A DNA stretch of 50,107 nucleotides, from assembly GCA_024958795.1 (NCBI GenBank), contig JANXHP010000021.1, positions 1 through 50,107 of the forward strand. Direction: 5' to 3'. The translations under genes were made by a program, and so were the position numbers. Numbering within the stretch: the stretch's first letter is position 1; each line of letters begins with the position of its first letter. The notes beneath the pieces are model-generated. The model was not told where the DNA came from. It saw nothing but the letters and a program-made list of their open reading frames with translations, and ran no database searches. The stretch comes from Candidatus Poseidoniaceae archaeon. GTDB taxonomy: Archaea > Thermoplasmatota > Poseidoniia > Poseidoniales > Poseidoniaceae. Shown here piece by piece: positions 16,616 to 24,486 of the stretch.

Positions 16616-17722
16616 ATGTTTAGTGTTCGATTACAGGAAGTCGCACTACCAACAAGTGATAGGGATATAGACAGTTTAGTCACTTGGTTTACAGATACGC
16701 TTTGTTTAGTTCGTAAAAAAGGCGATGCAATGGCTGATTATGGTTTGGCAAATCCAGTTCATCGATTACTTCGTGACCACCTTCTAACTTCTCCAGAAAT
16801 CGGCTGGGATGCACAGATGTTAGCAGATGAACTTGCATTAACTCCTGCATCCTTGAATCATCATCTAACTCGCTTGGTTGAGGCTGGAATAATTGGATAT
16901 ACCAATGAAGGTAAAGGATGGAGAAGATATTATTTGCGCGGTGGAAGTATTACTAATGCTGTTGAATTGTTTTCAGTCCAATGTAAAGCCATAATCAATC
17001 AAAGAATGTCTCTTCTTGCGGCTAACTGGGAGCGAGGTGACTGCCGATTAGCACTTGAACTTCCAGAAGAAGATGCTCCATCATTGTCACTTGGAATTGT
17101 TGACCACAGACCCCTTACTCCACAGACCAGTGAAAATTTGTTATCCCAATGGTTAGGTGATTTTGGCCTACTTGGAGAACGTCCTGGAAAGGAAATAAAT
17201 GCTGATTCTCTCTCATGCAAATTGTTTGAAATTCTTCTAAGTAGAAATGCGCCATTATCTCTTGATGAAGCGGCTGAACTACTCGATGGCCCAAAGCCAC
17301 GTATCGGACGTATTCTAGAGCGCTTTAGAGCATCTGGAATGGTTGAAAGAGTTGCTAGAACAGATCGACTTTCCATTTCGTTATGGTCTGCAATGATGGC
17401 TCAATATCAACGACGTGGTGAAGATTGGATGCTGAAGAAAGGAGGATTCAACCGAATCCTCAATGAAAATCAACAATCAAAGTTGATTCAAAAATTAAAG
17501 AAGAATAAGTTGAAAGTTGAAGATGTGGAATCTCAATTAAAGGATGTAAATTCCAAACAACAAATGCTTCTGTTAAACCTATTAGGAGGGCGTTTGCCCT
17601 TAGGTCACCGTCTTAGTGGGGAAACTCCTGAAGATGTGGCTCGTCGTGTCAATGAACGGTTAGACAAGGTATTACGACGTATGCGGCGTGTTGCAGAACT
17701 TCTCGTTTCTGCTCAAAATTGA
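16616..17722 (+). CDS. Winged-helix protein with two HTH domains and C-terminal coiled coil
   Basis: This 368-residue protein has an ArsR-like winged helix at about 45-105 (WDAQMLADELALTPASLNHHLTRLVEAGIIGY...WRRYYL) and a second at about 200-258 (LSLDEAAELLDGPKPRIGRILERFRASGMVERV). From residue 285 it becomes a highly charged helix, QQSKLIQKLKKNKLKVEDVESQ and on, likely a coiled coil, and ends in a basic helical segment. No ligand or enzyme domain is visible. It is the third regulator in a row and lies 23 bases before the dihydrouridine synthase gene, so they may share a transcript. DNA binding is well supported; the regulon is unknown. Confidence 0.78.
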   Translation: MFSVRLQEVALPTSDRDIDSLVTWFTDTLCLVRKKGDAMADYGLANPVHRLLRDHLLTSPEIGWDAQMLADELALTPASLNHHLTRLVEAGIIGYTNEGKGWRRYYLRGGSITNAVELFSVQCKAIINQRMSLLAANWERGDCRLALELPEEDAPSLSLGIVDHRPLTPQTSENLLSQWLGDFGLLGERPGKEINADSLSCKLFEILLSRNAPLSLDEAAELLDGPKPRIGRILERFRASGMVERVARTDRLSISLWSAMMAQYQRRGEDWMLKKGGFNRILNENQQSKLIQKLKKNKLKVEDVESQLKDVNSKQQMLLLNLLGGRLPLGHRLSGETPEDVARRVNERLDKVLRRMRRVAELLVSAQN

Positions 17723-17745
17723 ATCGCGATTGTGAGTGAGTGAAA

Positions 17746-18777
17746 ATGAGCCAATATATTTCAGCCAAACCAGGCCAATGGGATGGAGAAGAACGCCCTC
17801 TCTTTCTCGCACCGATGGCCGGAGTTACTGATTTGCCTTTTCGCCTATTGGCCAAAGATTGTGGTGCTGATTTTACCATTACAGAATTCACAAATTCTAC
17901 TGCATTAACTCGTGAAGCTGCAATGTCTTGGCAAAGAATGGAAACCTGTAAAGAAGAATCTCCATTCATCCCTCAAATATTTGGAGGAGTTACTGAGGAT
18001 ATGGCTCGCGCTGCAGAAATGCTCAGCGATAACGCCGATATTATTGACTTGAATTTTGGCTGCCCTGCACCAAAGGTGACCAAAATTTGTGCTGGGGCTG
18101 CTTTGATGGGCGATCCTGATAATTTGGTTGATATGTGCTCTCAAATTGTTGATAGAATAGATACTCCTGTAACTGCAAAAATGAGATTAGGAACTGGTCA
18201 AGGTGAAAATAATGCCCTTGAAATTTGTAAGGAATTAGAGAATGTTGGAATACAACGATTATGTATTCATGGCAGAACTCTCAGGCAAAGATATTCTGGT
18301 CAAGCAGATTGGGATTATATCGCAAATGCAGTTGAGGCTGTTGAAGTTCCTGTTATTGCAAATGGTGACATTGTTGATGCAGCATCTGCTTCAGCATGTC
18401 TTTCACAAACACACGCAGCGGGATTGATGGTCGGAAGAGGAGCGATTGGAAGACCATCAGTATTTGCTGAGATGAAGGTTGAATTAGGCTGGATGGATGA
18501 AGAGCGATTACCTTGGATAAAACAATTCGAAGGCAATTGGCATTCACTATCTGAAATCGGTAGACAATTTGAGACTAGAAAATGGTGTTGGAACAGGTAC
18601 ATAGAATTAGCAAAAAAAACTACTGGATTAGACTCAAAAAGCCTGCGTGGTCATGCAGTATCCTTTACCAAGGGGTTACCAAGTGCCAAAAAAATTAGGT
18701 CTATCATGCATGGAAAAGTAACTAGAGAAGAATTCGCTCAAGCTACATCTGATTTTCTTTCATCTCACGAAGAGTGA
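17746..18777 (+). CDS. tRNA-dihydrouridine synthase
   Basis: This 343-residue FMN enzyme reduces selected uridines in tRNA to dihydrouridine. The TIM barrel starts with LFLAPMAGVTDLPFRLLAK, the FMN-binding opening. It has the NFGCPAPKVTK segment, whose Cys is the expected general acid, then KMRLG, LCIHGRTLRQRYSG with the conserved His and Arg, PVIANGDI, and MVGRGAIGRPSVF at the phosphate-binding site. A short helical C-domain follows. Several TIM-barrel insertions resemble the DusB/DusC branch, but I cannot fix the target position. The ATG at 17746 is used; a GTG two codons upstream is possible. It converges on the uS2 gene. Confidence 0.95.
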   Translation: MSQYISAKPGQWDGEERPLFLAPMAGVTDLPFRLLAKDCGADFTITEFTNSTALTREAAMSWQRMETCKEESPFIPQIFGGVTEDMARAAEMLSDNADIIDLNFGCPAPKVTKICAGAALMGDPDNLVDMCSQIVDRIDTPVTAKMRLGTGQGENNALEICKELENVGIQRLCIHGRTLRQRYSGQADWDYIANAVEAVEVPVIANGDIVDAASASACLSQTHAAGLMVGRGAIGRPSVFAEMKVELGWMDEERLPWIKQFEGNWHSLSEIGRQFETRKWCWNRYIELAKKTTGLDSKSLRGHAVSFTKGLPSAKKIRSIMHGKVTREEFAQATSDFLSSHEE

Positions 18778-18794
18778 AATGTAATCTATGGTGC

Positions 18795-19406
18795 TCAGAA
18801 TGTTGATTGCCACTCTTCGACATCTTGTTCCTTAGCCCAGTCTTCATCTGTGGTTTGTCCACGAAGTTTGAGTACTTCACGGGCTAGTAGCCAGTAAACT
18901 TGAGCAAGAGAGCGTCGACCTTTGTTATTTGCAGGTAATGCGATGTCCACATTGCGCAGGTTGTTATTTGCATCCACAATACCAACGATTGGTAGTCCAG
19001 AGTTAACCGCTTCAATCAATGCTTGTTGGTCAGCTGCTGGATCTGTTACAAAAAGAACATCTGGTTCAACATATGAACGAAGTACTGGATTGGTAAGAGA
19101 ACCTGGAATAAAACGACCGACCGCTGAATTTGCACCGATAGCCTCTGAGAAAAGACGTGCAGGTCTTTGTCCATATTGTCGTGCTGAAACGACCATAATA
19201 CGAGGGGATTCAAAATTGTTTAGGAAAGCAGCGATAGAACGGATGCGGGAATCTGTGATGTTTACGTTTAGAAGATATAATCCATCTTCGCGAACACGTT
19301 CAATAAATCTCATCATGTCTGCACTTTTCTGTTGAGTACCGATATTAACGGCATTCTCCTCATAAGTTTCAAACGGGAGCAATAATGTTGCTTCTTCATC
19401 GGACAT
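18795..19406 (-). CDS. rps2: Small-subunit ribosomal protein uS2
   Basis: uS2 (S2P/SA type) sits on the 30S back between head and body. The 203-residue sequence shows the archaeal/eukaryotic hallmarks: VNIGTQQKSADMMRFIERVREDGLYLLNV near the start, then NNFESPRIMVVSARQYGQRPA, GRFIPGSLTNP, EPDVLFVTDPAADQQALIEA and GLPIVGIVDANNNLRNVDIALPANNKGRRSL. Length is normal for archaea. Archaeal rps2 often sits beside enolase, rpoK/rpoN, rpl13 and rps9; here it is alone, facing the dus gene, so the operon has been broken up. A TTTAATAT run about 39 bases upstream of the ATG may be its TATA box. Confidence 0.97.
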   Translation of the reverse strand: MSDEEATLLLPFETYEENAVNIGTQQKSADMMRFIERVREDGLYLLNVNITDSRIRSIAAFLNNFESPRIMVVSARQYGQRPARLFSEAIGANSAVGRFIPGSLTNPVLRSYVEPDVLFVTDPAADQQALIEAVNSGLPIVGIVDANNNLRNVDIALPANNKGRRSLAQVYWLLAREVLKLRGQTTDEDWAKEQDVEEWQSTF

Positions 19407-19565
19407 TAATAAACCTCAGCAAGCCGGCGACATAACCCCCATATTAAACCGCTTCGCACTAACAAAGGCAAACAAAAATACTGTGTTTAGTGAAATTACA
19501 ACAACCGTGGCGGGGGAGAATAAAAGAAAGAGCCCGTTCACACGAGGTCTACTGGGGGAATTTGC

Positions 19566-20753
19566 ATGGCTCAACAATCTCCAAAATCTGACCTAATAAA
19601 GGGTGCTGAACTGCATGAGGATGGTGTTTGGAGATTAGAAAACGGTGAACCTTTGAGAGTTAGTGCCAGTGATTTAGAACGACACGAATATTGTCCTCTC
19701 TCTTGGTCACTTGCGCGTGAAGGGAAAAGTGGCCAAGGTGAAGCGATTGTTGCCGGGATGGAAAAACACGCGGCAATTCACGGTCAAGTCAAAGACTATC
19801 AGCAGAAGCATTCAAAGTTACGTAGAGCGATGATAATATGGTCATGGTGGTTTGCTGTTGTACTTGTTTTTATTATAGATGCCATCATATTTTCATTAAT
19901 AGATGACATAGTTCATACTCCAGATTCAATCGCAAGGTATCTCGCTCTTTGGGCACTATCTCTCCTAATTACCAGTATTATTGCAGTATATCTGCCATGG
20001 AGAGAATGGGTCGGATGGACTGAGACTATTGCAAAATCAAAAATAGACTTTGAAGAAAGTAGTGAAGATGATATCATAGCTGTTTTCCAACCTCAAAGTT
20101 TCATTGGTGGGTGGTTTGAAGCGGGGCGTCTTGAAGCAGGGTTATTGTTTGCAGCAATTGCATTAGCCCTCCATGCAGTCGCTCTTATATGGGCTGATAA
20201 TAGAACTCAAGCAGGATTCTTGTTAGCAACAATTGCAATGACTTGGACACTATTGGCCTCTTGGCAATTACAAAAAGCACTACTTGCAGAGAATGCATTG
20301 GAAATTGCAAGAGAAATCGTAGGGTTACAAGAAAATACAAAAGTTGCATATTCTGATGATGACGATACTTCTGGCCTATTGACAGATCCAATAACCGGAC
20401 TACGTGGCCGCCCTGACCAAATAGTGATTGTCGATGGTGAATTTATCCCTGTTGAACAAAAAACCGGAAGAATACCAAAATTTCCACACCGTTCTCATAA
20501 GATGCAGGTCTTAGCGTATTTGCATTTGGTTGAAATCAGCACAAAGCGTCCAACACCTTACGGTGTTTTACGATATGGAAATGAAGATTTACATCAAATA
20601 TCTTGGGATGATTCAAACAAAGAAATGTTGTTTAATGCTATTACTGAAGTCCAGAGATTAATGGTTCAAAATGATGCAAAAAGAAATCACAATAGACCAG
20701 GAAAATGTAAAAATTGTTCACGCAATTATGCATGCCCTGATGCTTTAGTTTGA
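19566..20753 (+). CDS. Cas4-like PD-(D/E)XK nuclease with inserted transmembrane domain
   Basis: This 395-residue protein combines a Cas4/RecB-family nuclease with a membrane domain. Nuclease parts are an N-terminal Cys43 in RHEYCPLSW, His68/His72 before the insertion, the PD-(D/E)XK core D284...E297-Q-K299 (GRPDQIVIVDGEFIPVEQK), the QxxxY motif at Q314-Y318, and a C-terminal C381-x2-C384-x5-C390. With Cys43 these cysteines match the Cas4/AddB-type Fe-S cluster. Between residues about 89 and 235 lie four hydrophobic helices (roughly 89-111, 124-145, 190-210, 215-233). Cas4-like enzymes are 5'-to-3' DNA exonucleases. No CRISPR array or cas gene is nearby, so it is not a CRISPR adaptation gene by context. 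Membrane anchoring suggests action on incoming or membrane-attached DNA, which is an inference. Confidence 0.82.
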   Translation: MAQQSPKSDLIKGAELHEDGVWRLENGEPLRVSASDLERHEYCPLSWSLAREGKSGQGEAIVAGMEKHAAIHGQVKDYQQKHSKLRRAMIIWSWWFAVVLVFIIDAIIFSLIDDIVHTPDSIARYLALWALSLLITSIIAVYLPWREWVGWTETIAKSKIDFEESSEDDIIAVFQPQSFIGGWFEAGRLEAGLLFAAIALALHAVALIWADNRTQAGFLLATIAMTWTLLASWQLQKALLAENALEIAREIVGLQENTKVAYSDDDDTSGLLTDPITGLRGRPDQIVIVDGEFIPVEQKTGRIPKFPHRSHKMQVLAYLHLVEISTKRPTPYGVLRYGNEDLHQISWDDSNKEMLFNAITEVQRLMVQNDAKRNHNRPGKCKNCSRNYACPDALV

Positions 20754-20754
20754 T

Positions 20755-21306
20755 TCATTCTGCCGAACAAGGTCCTTCTAAAGGATATTCAACACATCTT
20801 TTTGTTATTGTCAATTGGATGTTGAAATTGTCATGAATAAGTCCAAGTGTTTCTTCACCTATTCCTCTTGCTTCAACATCAAGTACCCATTCACCTTTAG
20901 CAAATTCAGGTGTTGGCTCAAGAGTTTCTTCAACTGGTGCTGAATCTGAACTAACATCAACATTCCATTGAATTACCCCTTCCGAATCAGTTAATGTGGC
21001 TCTTACATACCTCGTATTATTTTCAAATTGTGGAAATAATTCAGAAAATGTAAATTGAGCCTTGAAATATACTGAAATTTCAGTAACAGAATCATCAACA
21101 ACAAACGTTGACTTATTTGTAAACGGCTGTATTTCTAATGTAGTATAGGTATGAGAAACGTATATTTTTTGGTAATCTAATGACCACTCAGCAGGATCTC
21201 TAAATCCTTCAATTGCTTCACGAGCTGGAATCAAGCCCAGACAACCCACAGTTGATGTCATCAACATTGTTAGAACAACAAGCATTGGCAATACTCTGCG
21301 TTGCAT
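20755..21306 (-). CDS. Predicted lipoprotein of unknown function
   Basis: This 183-residue protein starts with a basic n-region (MQRRV), a hydrophobic h-region and the lipobox TSTVGC with Cys22, so it should be exported and lipid-anchored. The mature part is predicted to be all beta, with a jelly-roll or Ig-like alternating pattern. It has two further cysteines near the C-terminus (RCVEYPLEGPCSAE) that could form a disulfide. No enzymatic motif is visible. The frame opens with a TTG at 21309 just before the ATG at 21306, which is taken as the start. The gene converges on the Cas4-like gene with one base between stops. Confidence 0.75.
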   Translation of the reverse strand: MQRRVLPMLVVLTMLMTSTVGCLGLIPAREAIEGFRDPAEWSLDYQKIYVSHTYTTLEIQPFTNKSTFVVDDSVTEISVYFKAQFTFSELFPQFENNTRYVRATLTDSEGVIQWNVDVSSDSAPVEETLEPTPEFAKGEWVLDVEARGIGEETLGLIHDNFNIQLTITKRCVEYPLEGPCSAE

Positions 21307-21352
21307 CAAATATAGCCACTCTCTCTTTTGCTTTCAATACCTCCCCCCCTTG

Positions 21353-21452
21353 AGGCAAATTGAAGCCAAGTTGTGTTGTGAGTCAATTCGCCTGGATGAC
21401 GCACATGGTGGCCGAGCGAAAGCGATGACGAACCCTATGAAAGCCGACGGGC
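21353..21452. ncRNA. Candidate structured RNA or regulatory element (strand unclear)
   Basis: This intergenic block is visibly more GC-rich than its surroundings. It contains a long imperfect hairpin: AGGC (21353-21356) pairs with GCCT (21390-21393), and AATTGA (21358-21363) pairs with TCAATT (21383-21388). On the plus strand it is followed by two GATGA boxes (21395-21399 and 21424-21428), each followed by CCGA (21412-21415 and 21444-21447). That C, D', C', D order with spacings of 12, 6 and 15 bases recalls a C/D-box guide RNA. The boxes deviate from RUGAUGA and CUGA, and a GCC/GGC end stem is only three pairs. It could equally be a 5' leader element of the lipoprotein gene on the minus strand. 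Confidence 0.25.
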
Positions 21453-21483
21453 ACAAAAATCTCTCTTTAATCAGTGCTCAAAA

Positions 21484-24279
21484 TCATTCGAATTTAGCAC
21501 CGCAAGTACCGCACTCATTCGCTTCTACCGCAATATCTGCACCACATGCACCACATTCTGCAACTTCTGAAACTTCTTCTTTTCGTTTAGGAGCACGGCG
21601 TTTTGGTTTCTGTGCTTTCCTTGCCGCAGCAACTTCAGCATCGGACTTGGTAGATGCTGAAAGTGGGGCATCATCATCTACAAAGGTGAAATCTGTTGTT
21701 GATTCATTAACCTCATTTCCAGCAAATGAATTATCGGTTGCACTCATTCCAACTTCTACCTTTTCACCTGGCAATACTCCATCTTCACCAGTGACTTCGA
21801 ATATTTGCTCCCTAATTCCTGCATCACTTGCTGATAATTCCTTGCCATCATCCAAATGAGCGTGAAGTTCACGACCTTCTAGCATCTCGTCGATTCCAGC
21901 ACCAGAAGCGGCTTCTTTAGCACTCTTGAGCGTCGTAGTAACTTTGCTCTTATATTCTTCAATCTCTTCATCAGTGAGTCCTTCAAGCGCCATTTCGTCT
22001 GCATGTCTTCTATCGTATGCTGCTTCAACCTCTTCCTCAGCACTCTTCAGATTCTCATCCCATTCTTGCTCTAGTTGGTCTTCATCATAACCAAATTCTT
22101 GAACTGTTGATGCGAAATCTTCTGTTCCAGTGACGATTTCATCTTCATCTTCCTCAACTTCAATAGGAATATACTCTTTCTCTTCCACAACTCTTCTCTG
22201 CCTTTGTTCAAAGAATGATGATACATCTTGCTTAGAACCACAATATGGACAATCTTCCATCAAGTCCGGAATAGATTCTGAACATTCATGACAATCGTGG
22301 AATTGCTTTCTAGCCTTCTTTAAATTGAATGAGCAATGTGGACAACGGTCTTCATCACCTTCTAATTCACCATCACATGATGGACAATATTCGAAAATAT
22401 CTCTTTCAACTTCATCTTCTCTTTCCCTCGTTAGAATATATGCCACCACTAGTAATGCGACCAATCCCATAGCGCCACCACCAAGTAAAGTCATTGTTCC
22501 TTTAGTAGATGCTGCATTATTTGTTTCTCCATCATCGCCAGCTGCCGTTGGGAAGGCGCGTGTAAACATACTAGTTACAGTCATGTCTGATGGCGTAATT
22601 TTGATAGTACTAATTGGTGAAGAAGCAACGAAATTACAAGAAATAGATGCTCTATCACCTCTTTCTTCAATTGTCACAAGCATTGTCTCCAATAGATCTC
22701 CATTTCCATTATCACAATTGAAAGAAACATTACCCGTTTCAATACTGGTCATGTTTATTGACAATGTGTAAGCATCACCACTTTGTAATGGAACGGTTGC
22801 TGCATTACCAGAAATATCAGTCAATGAAATAGATGAATACACCCACTGTAATCTTAATGGAGCCTCAACCAAGATACTGCCTGTTGCTAAACTATTCAAT
22901 GGATTGCTATCCCAACTGGTGCTATGTGGAACCCACTGTGCTTCAAATTCAGCTGTGTGAGAACCGATTAATGTTGTCAGTGTAACGTCCCATGGTAGAG
23001 TTGCTCCTGCGTCAACATATATCCAATCTGATTCTGCTTGAGTTCCTTCCCAATCATATACAATTCTTCCTCGTACCTGGATGTCTCCAATGTTGGAAAT
23101 ACTAACTCTCCAAGTTACATCTTCACCAGAAGAGATTGATGAAGAAGATGGTATTGCATCTCCATCTACAAAAATATCTGGGATTGGAAAAATAGAAAGT
23201 TGCCCAGATTCTCTATCATTATCAGTTGTCTCTTGAATGAAACTACCTGCATTGAAAGGATCTATTTGTGCGGTGATAATATGTGAGCCTTCACTCAAAG
23301 AAGATATGTCGTTTATTGTCAGTACTTGACTCCAAGATGTCTCAGCATAGCCTGCACCTGTGAGAGTGACAGTGAATGGAGCCATCATTAGTAAGCCTCC
23401 ATTATCAGTTGGAATCTCAAGACGAACAGGAACATCAGTAGTGCCGGTTCCATTGGTTCTACCTAAAGTCCCTTCAATAGTCCATGGACCTTCTAAAGCG
23501 CCACTTTCAACAGTTACGGTTAATCCTCCAATATGGTAGACATCCATTCTTGTCTCAACTATCAAAGACTGTTCTACAATCTTGTTTAACTCTGAGGCTT
23601 CATGTACTTCTTCATAATAATCTGGATTCAGATAGATGGTATGAGTTCCACTTTCGGGAGCAATAAATGTTGTGTTAACCCATTGTGACTGACCAGCGAG
23701 TATTGCTGGAGTTGGCAAAAACTGTTCTTCACCACTGGATGAGGAAAAATGAAGGGTACTCGCTGATGCATCAACACTGCCTGTATTGGTAATGCGACTT
23801 GAGGCTGTAACATTATCGCCATAGTGAATACCACTTGCAGGTGATAATTCTGTTTCAACTACTCGTAAATTTGGCAAGCCTGTTACTACGAACTCGAGGT
23901 AAAATGATGCTTCAGTGTCGCCGTTAGCCTCAAATGTCACCCACACTTTGTGAGTTCCTTCAGTTACTGAATTCCATGATGTACTAACGTCTACTGTTGT
24001 TTCACCAAGAATATTGACAGTATTCGTTACAATCCTATAATCAGAATTTATTTCATCCTTGAAAAATGAGTATTCAACATCGAACGCATCAGTTTGTTGA
24101 GAATTGTAAAGTGTTAGTAAAATGGTGACATCATCACCTGCTTCAGGAGATGCTGGCAAGATGCTTAAAGTAGAAGAAGAGGCTTGAATTCCACCACTAG
24201 TTTCTGCTGAAACTGATAACGGAATCATTGTTAGTGCCAACAATACTACGACCAGCGTGGACTTCAACTCGTTCGCCAT
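21484..24279 (-). CDS. Large membrane protein: CARDB-type ectodomain, one TM, cytoplasmic zinc ribbons
   Basis: This is a 931-residue protein with a Sec-type signal peptide (TLVVVLLALTMIPLSVSA). A roughly 560-residue extracytoplasmic region contains repeated CARDB/Ig-like beta modules; one is LNPDYYEEVHEASELNK, the typical CARDB Pro-Asp-x-x-x-x-Val/Ile-x-Glu end. One membrane helix lies near residue 605. The cytoplasmic tail has two zinc ribbons directly after the helix (CPSC/CPHC near 631-646 and CHEC/CPYC near 665-680), about 200 very acidic residues, and a last ribbon, CGAC/CGTC (913-925). A TTG at 24342 could extend it by 21 residues, but the ATG at 24279 gives a proper signal peptide. 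The function is unknown; it may connect the cell surface to a cytoplasmic partner. Confidence 0.82.
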   Translation of the reverse strand: MANELKSTLVVVLLALTMIPLSVSAETSGGIQASSSTLSILPASPEAGDDVTILLTLYNSQQTDAFDVEYSFFKDEINSDYRIVTNTVNILGETTVDVSTSWNSVTEGTHKVWVTFEANGDTEASFYLEFVVTGLPNLRVVETELSPASGIHYGDNVTASSRITNTGSVDASASTLHFSSSSGEEQFLPTPAILAGQSQWVNTTFIAPESGTHTIYLNPDYYEEVHEASELNKIVEQSLIVETRMDVYHIGGLTVTVESGALEGPWTIEGTLGRTNGTGTTDVPVRLEIPTDNGGLLMMAPFTVTLTGAGYAETSWSQVLTINDISSLSEGSHIITAQIDPFNAGSFIQETTDNDRESGQLSIFPIPDIFVDGDAIPSSSSISSGEDVTWRVSISNIGDIQVRGRIVYDWEGTQAESDWIYVDAGATLPWDVTLTTLIGSHTAEFEAQWVPHSTSWDSNPLNSLATGSILVEAPLRLQWVYSSISLTDISGNAATVPLQSGDAYTLSINMTSIETGNVSFNCDNGNGDLLETMLVTIEERGDRASISCNFVASSPISTIKITPSDMTVTSMFTRAFPTAAGDDGETNNAASTKGTMTLLGGGAMGLVALLVVAYILTREREDEVERDIFEYCPSCDGELEGDEDRCPHCSFNLKKARKQFHDCHECSESIPDLMEDCPYCGSKQDVSSFFEQRQRRVVEEKEYIPIEVEEDEDEIVTGTEDFASTVQEFGYDEDQLEQEWDENLKSAEEEVEAAYDRRHADEMALEGLTDEEIEEYKSKVTTTLKSAKEAASGAGIDEMLEGRELHAHLDDGKELSASDAGIREQIFEVTGEDGVLPGEKVEVGMSATDNSFAGNEVNESTTDFTFVDDDAPLSASTKSDAEVAAARKAQKPKRRAPKRKEEVSEVAECGACGADIAVEANECGTCGAKFE

Positions 24280-24486
24280 GTAACTAAGCGTGGTATTGCG
24301 TAGCACTTGAACCCATCTCAAACCAAGTGCATTAGTTGTCAAGACTTTGAGATGTTATTACGCGCCAAAAGAACAGATAATTTTGGAAATGATATGATTT
24401 TGGCAAATGTTATTACCTTCACTAAATTGTAAAAAGAAGCAATTCTAAGGGTAGCATTGAAGGCTGAGCCCAAACGTCTCTAGGGT

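Noticed and set aside
19566-20753. CRISPR adaptation gene (cas4) and nearby CRISPR array
   Set aside because: No repeat array, Cas1 or Cas2 was seen on either side. The membrane insertion is also foreign to CRISPR-linked Cas4.
21350-21859. Plus-strand 169-codon frame
   Set aside because: It lies mostly opposite the C-terminus of the large zinc-ribbon protein, has a Ser/Ala/Pro-rich shadow composition, and no family resemblance.
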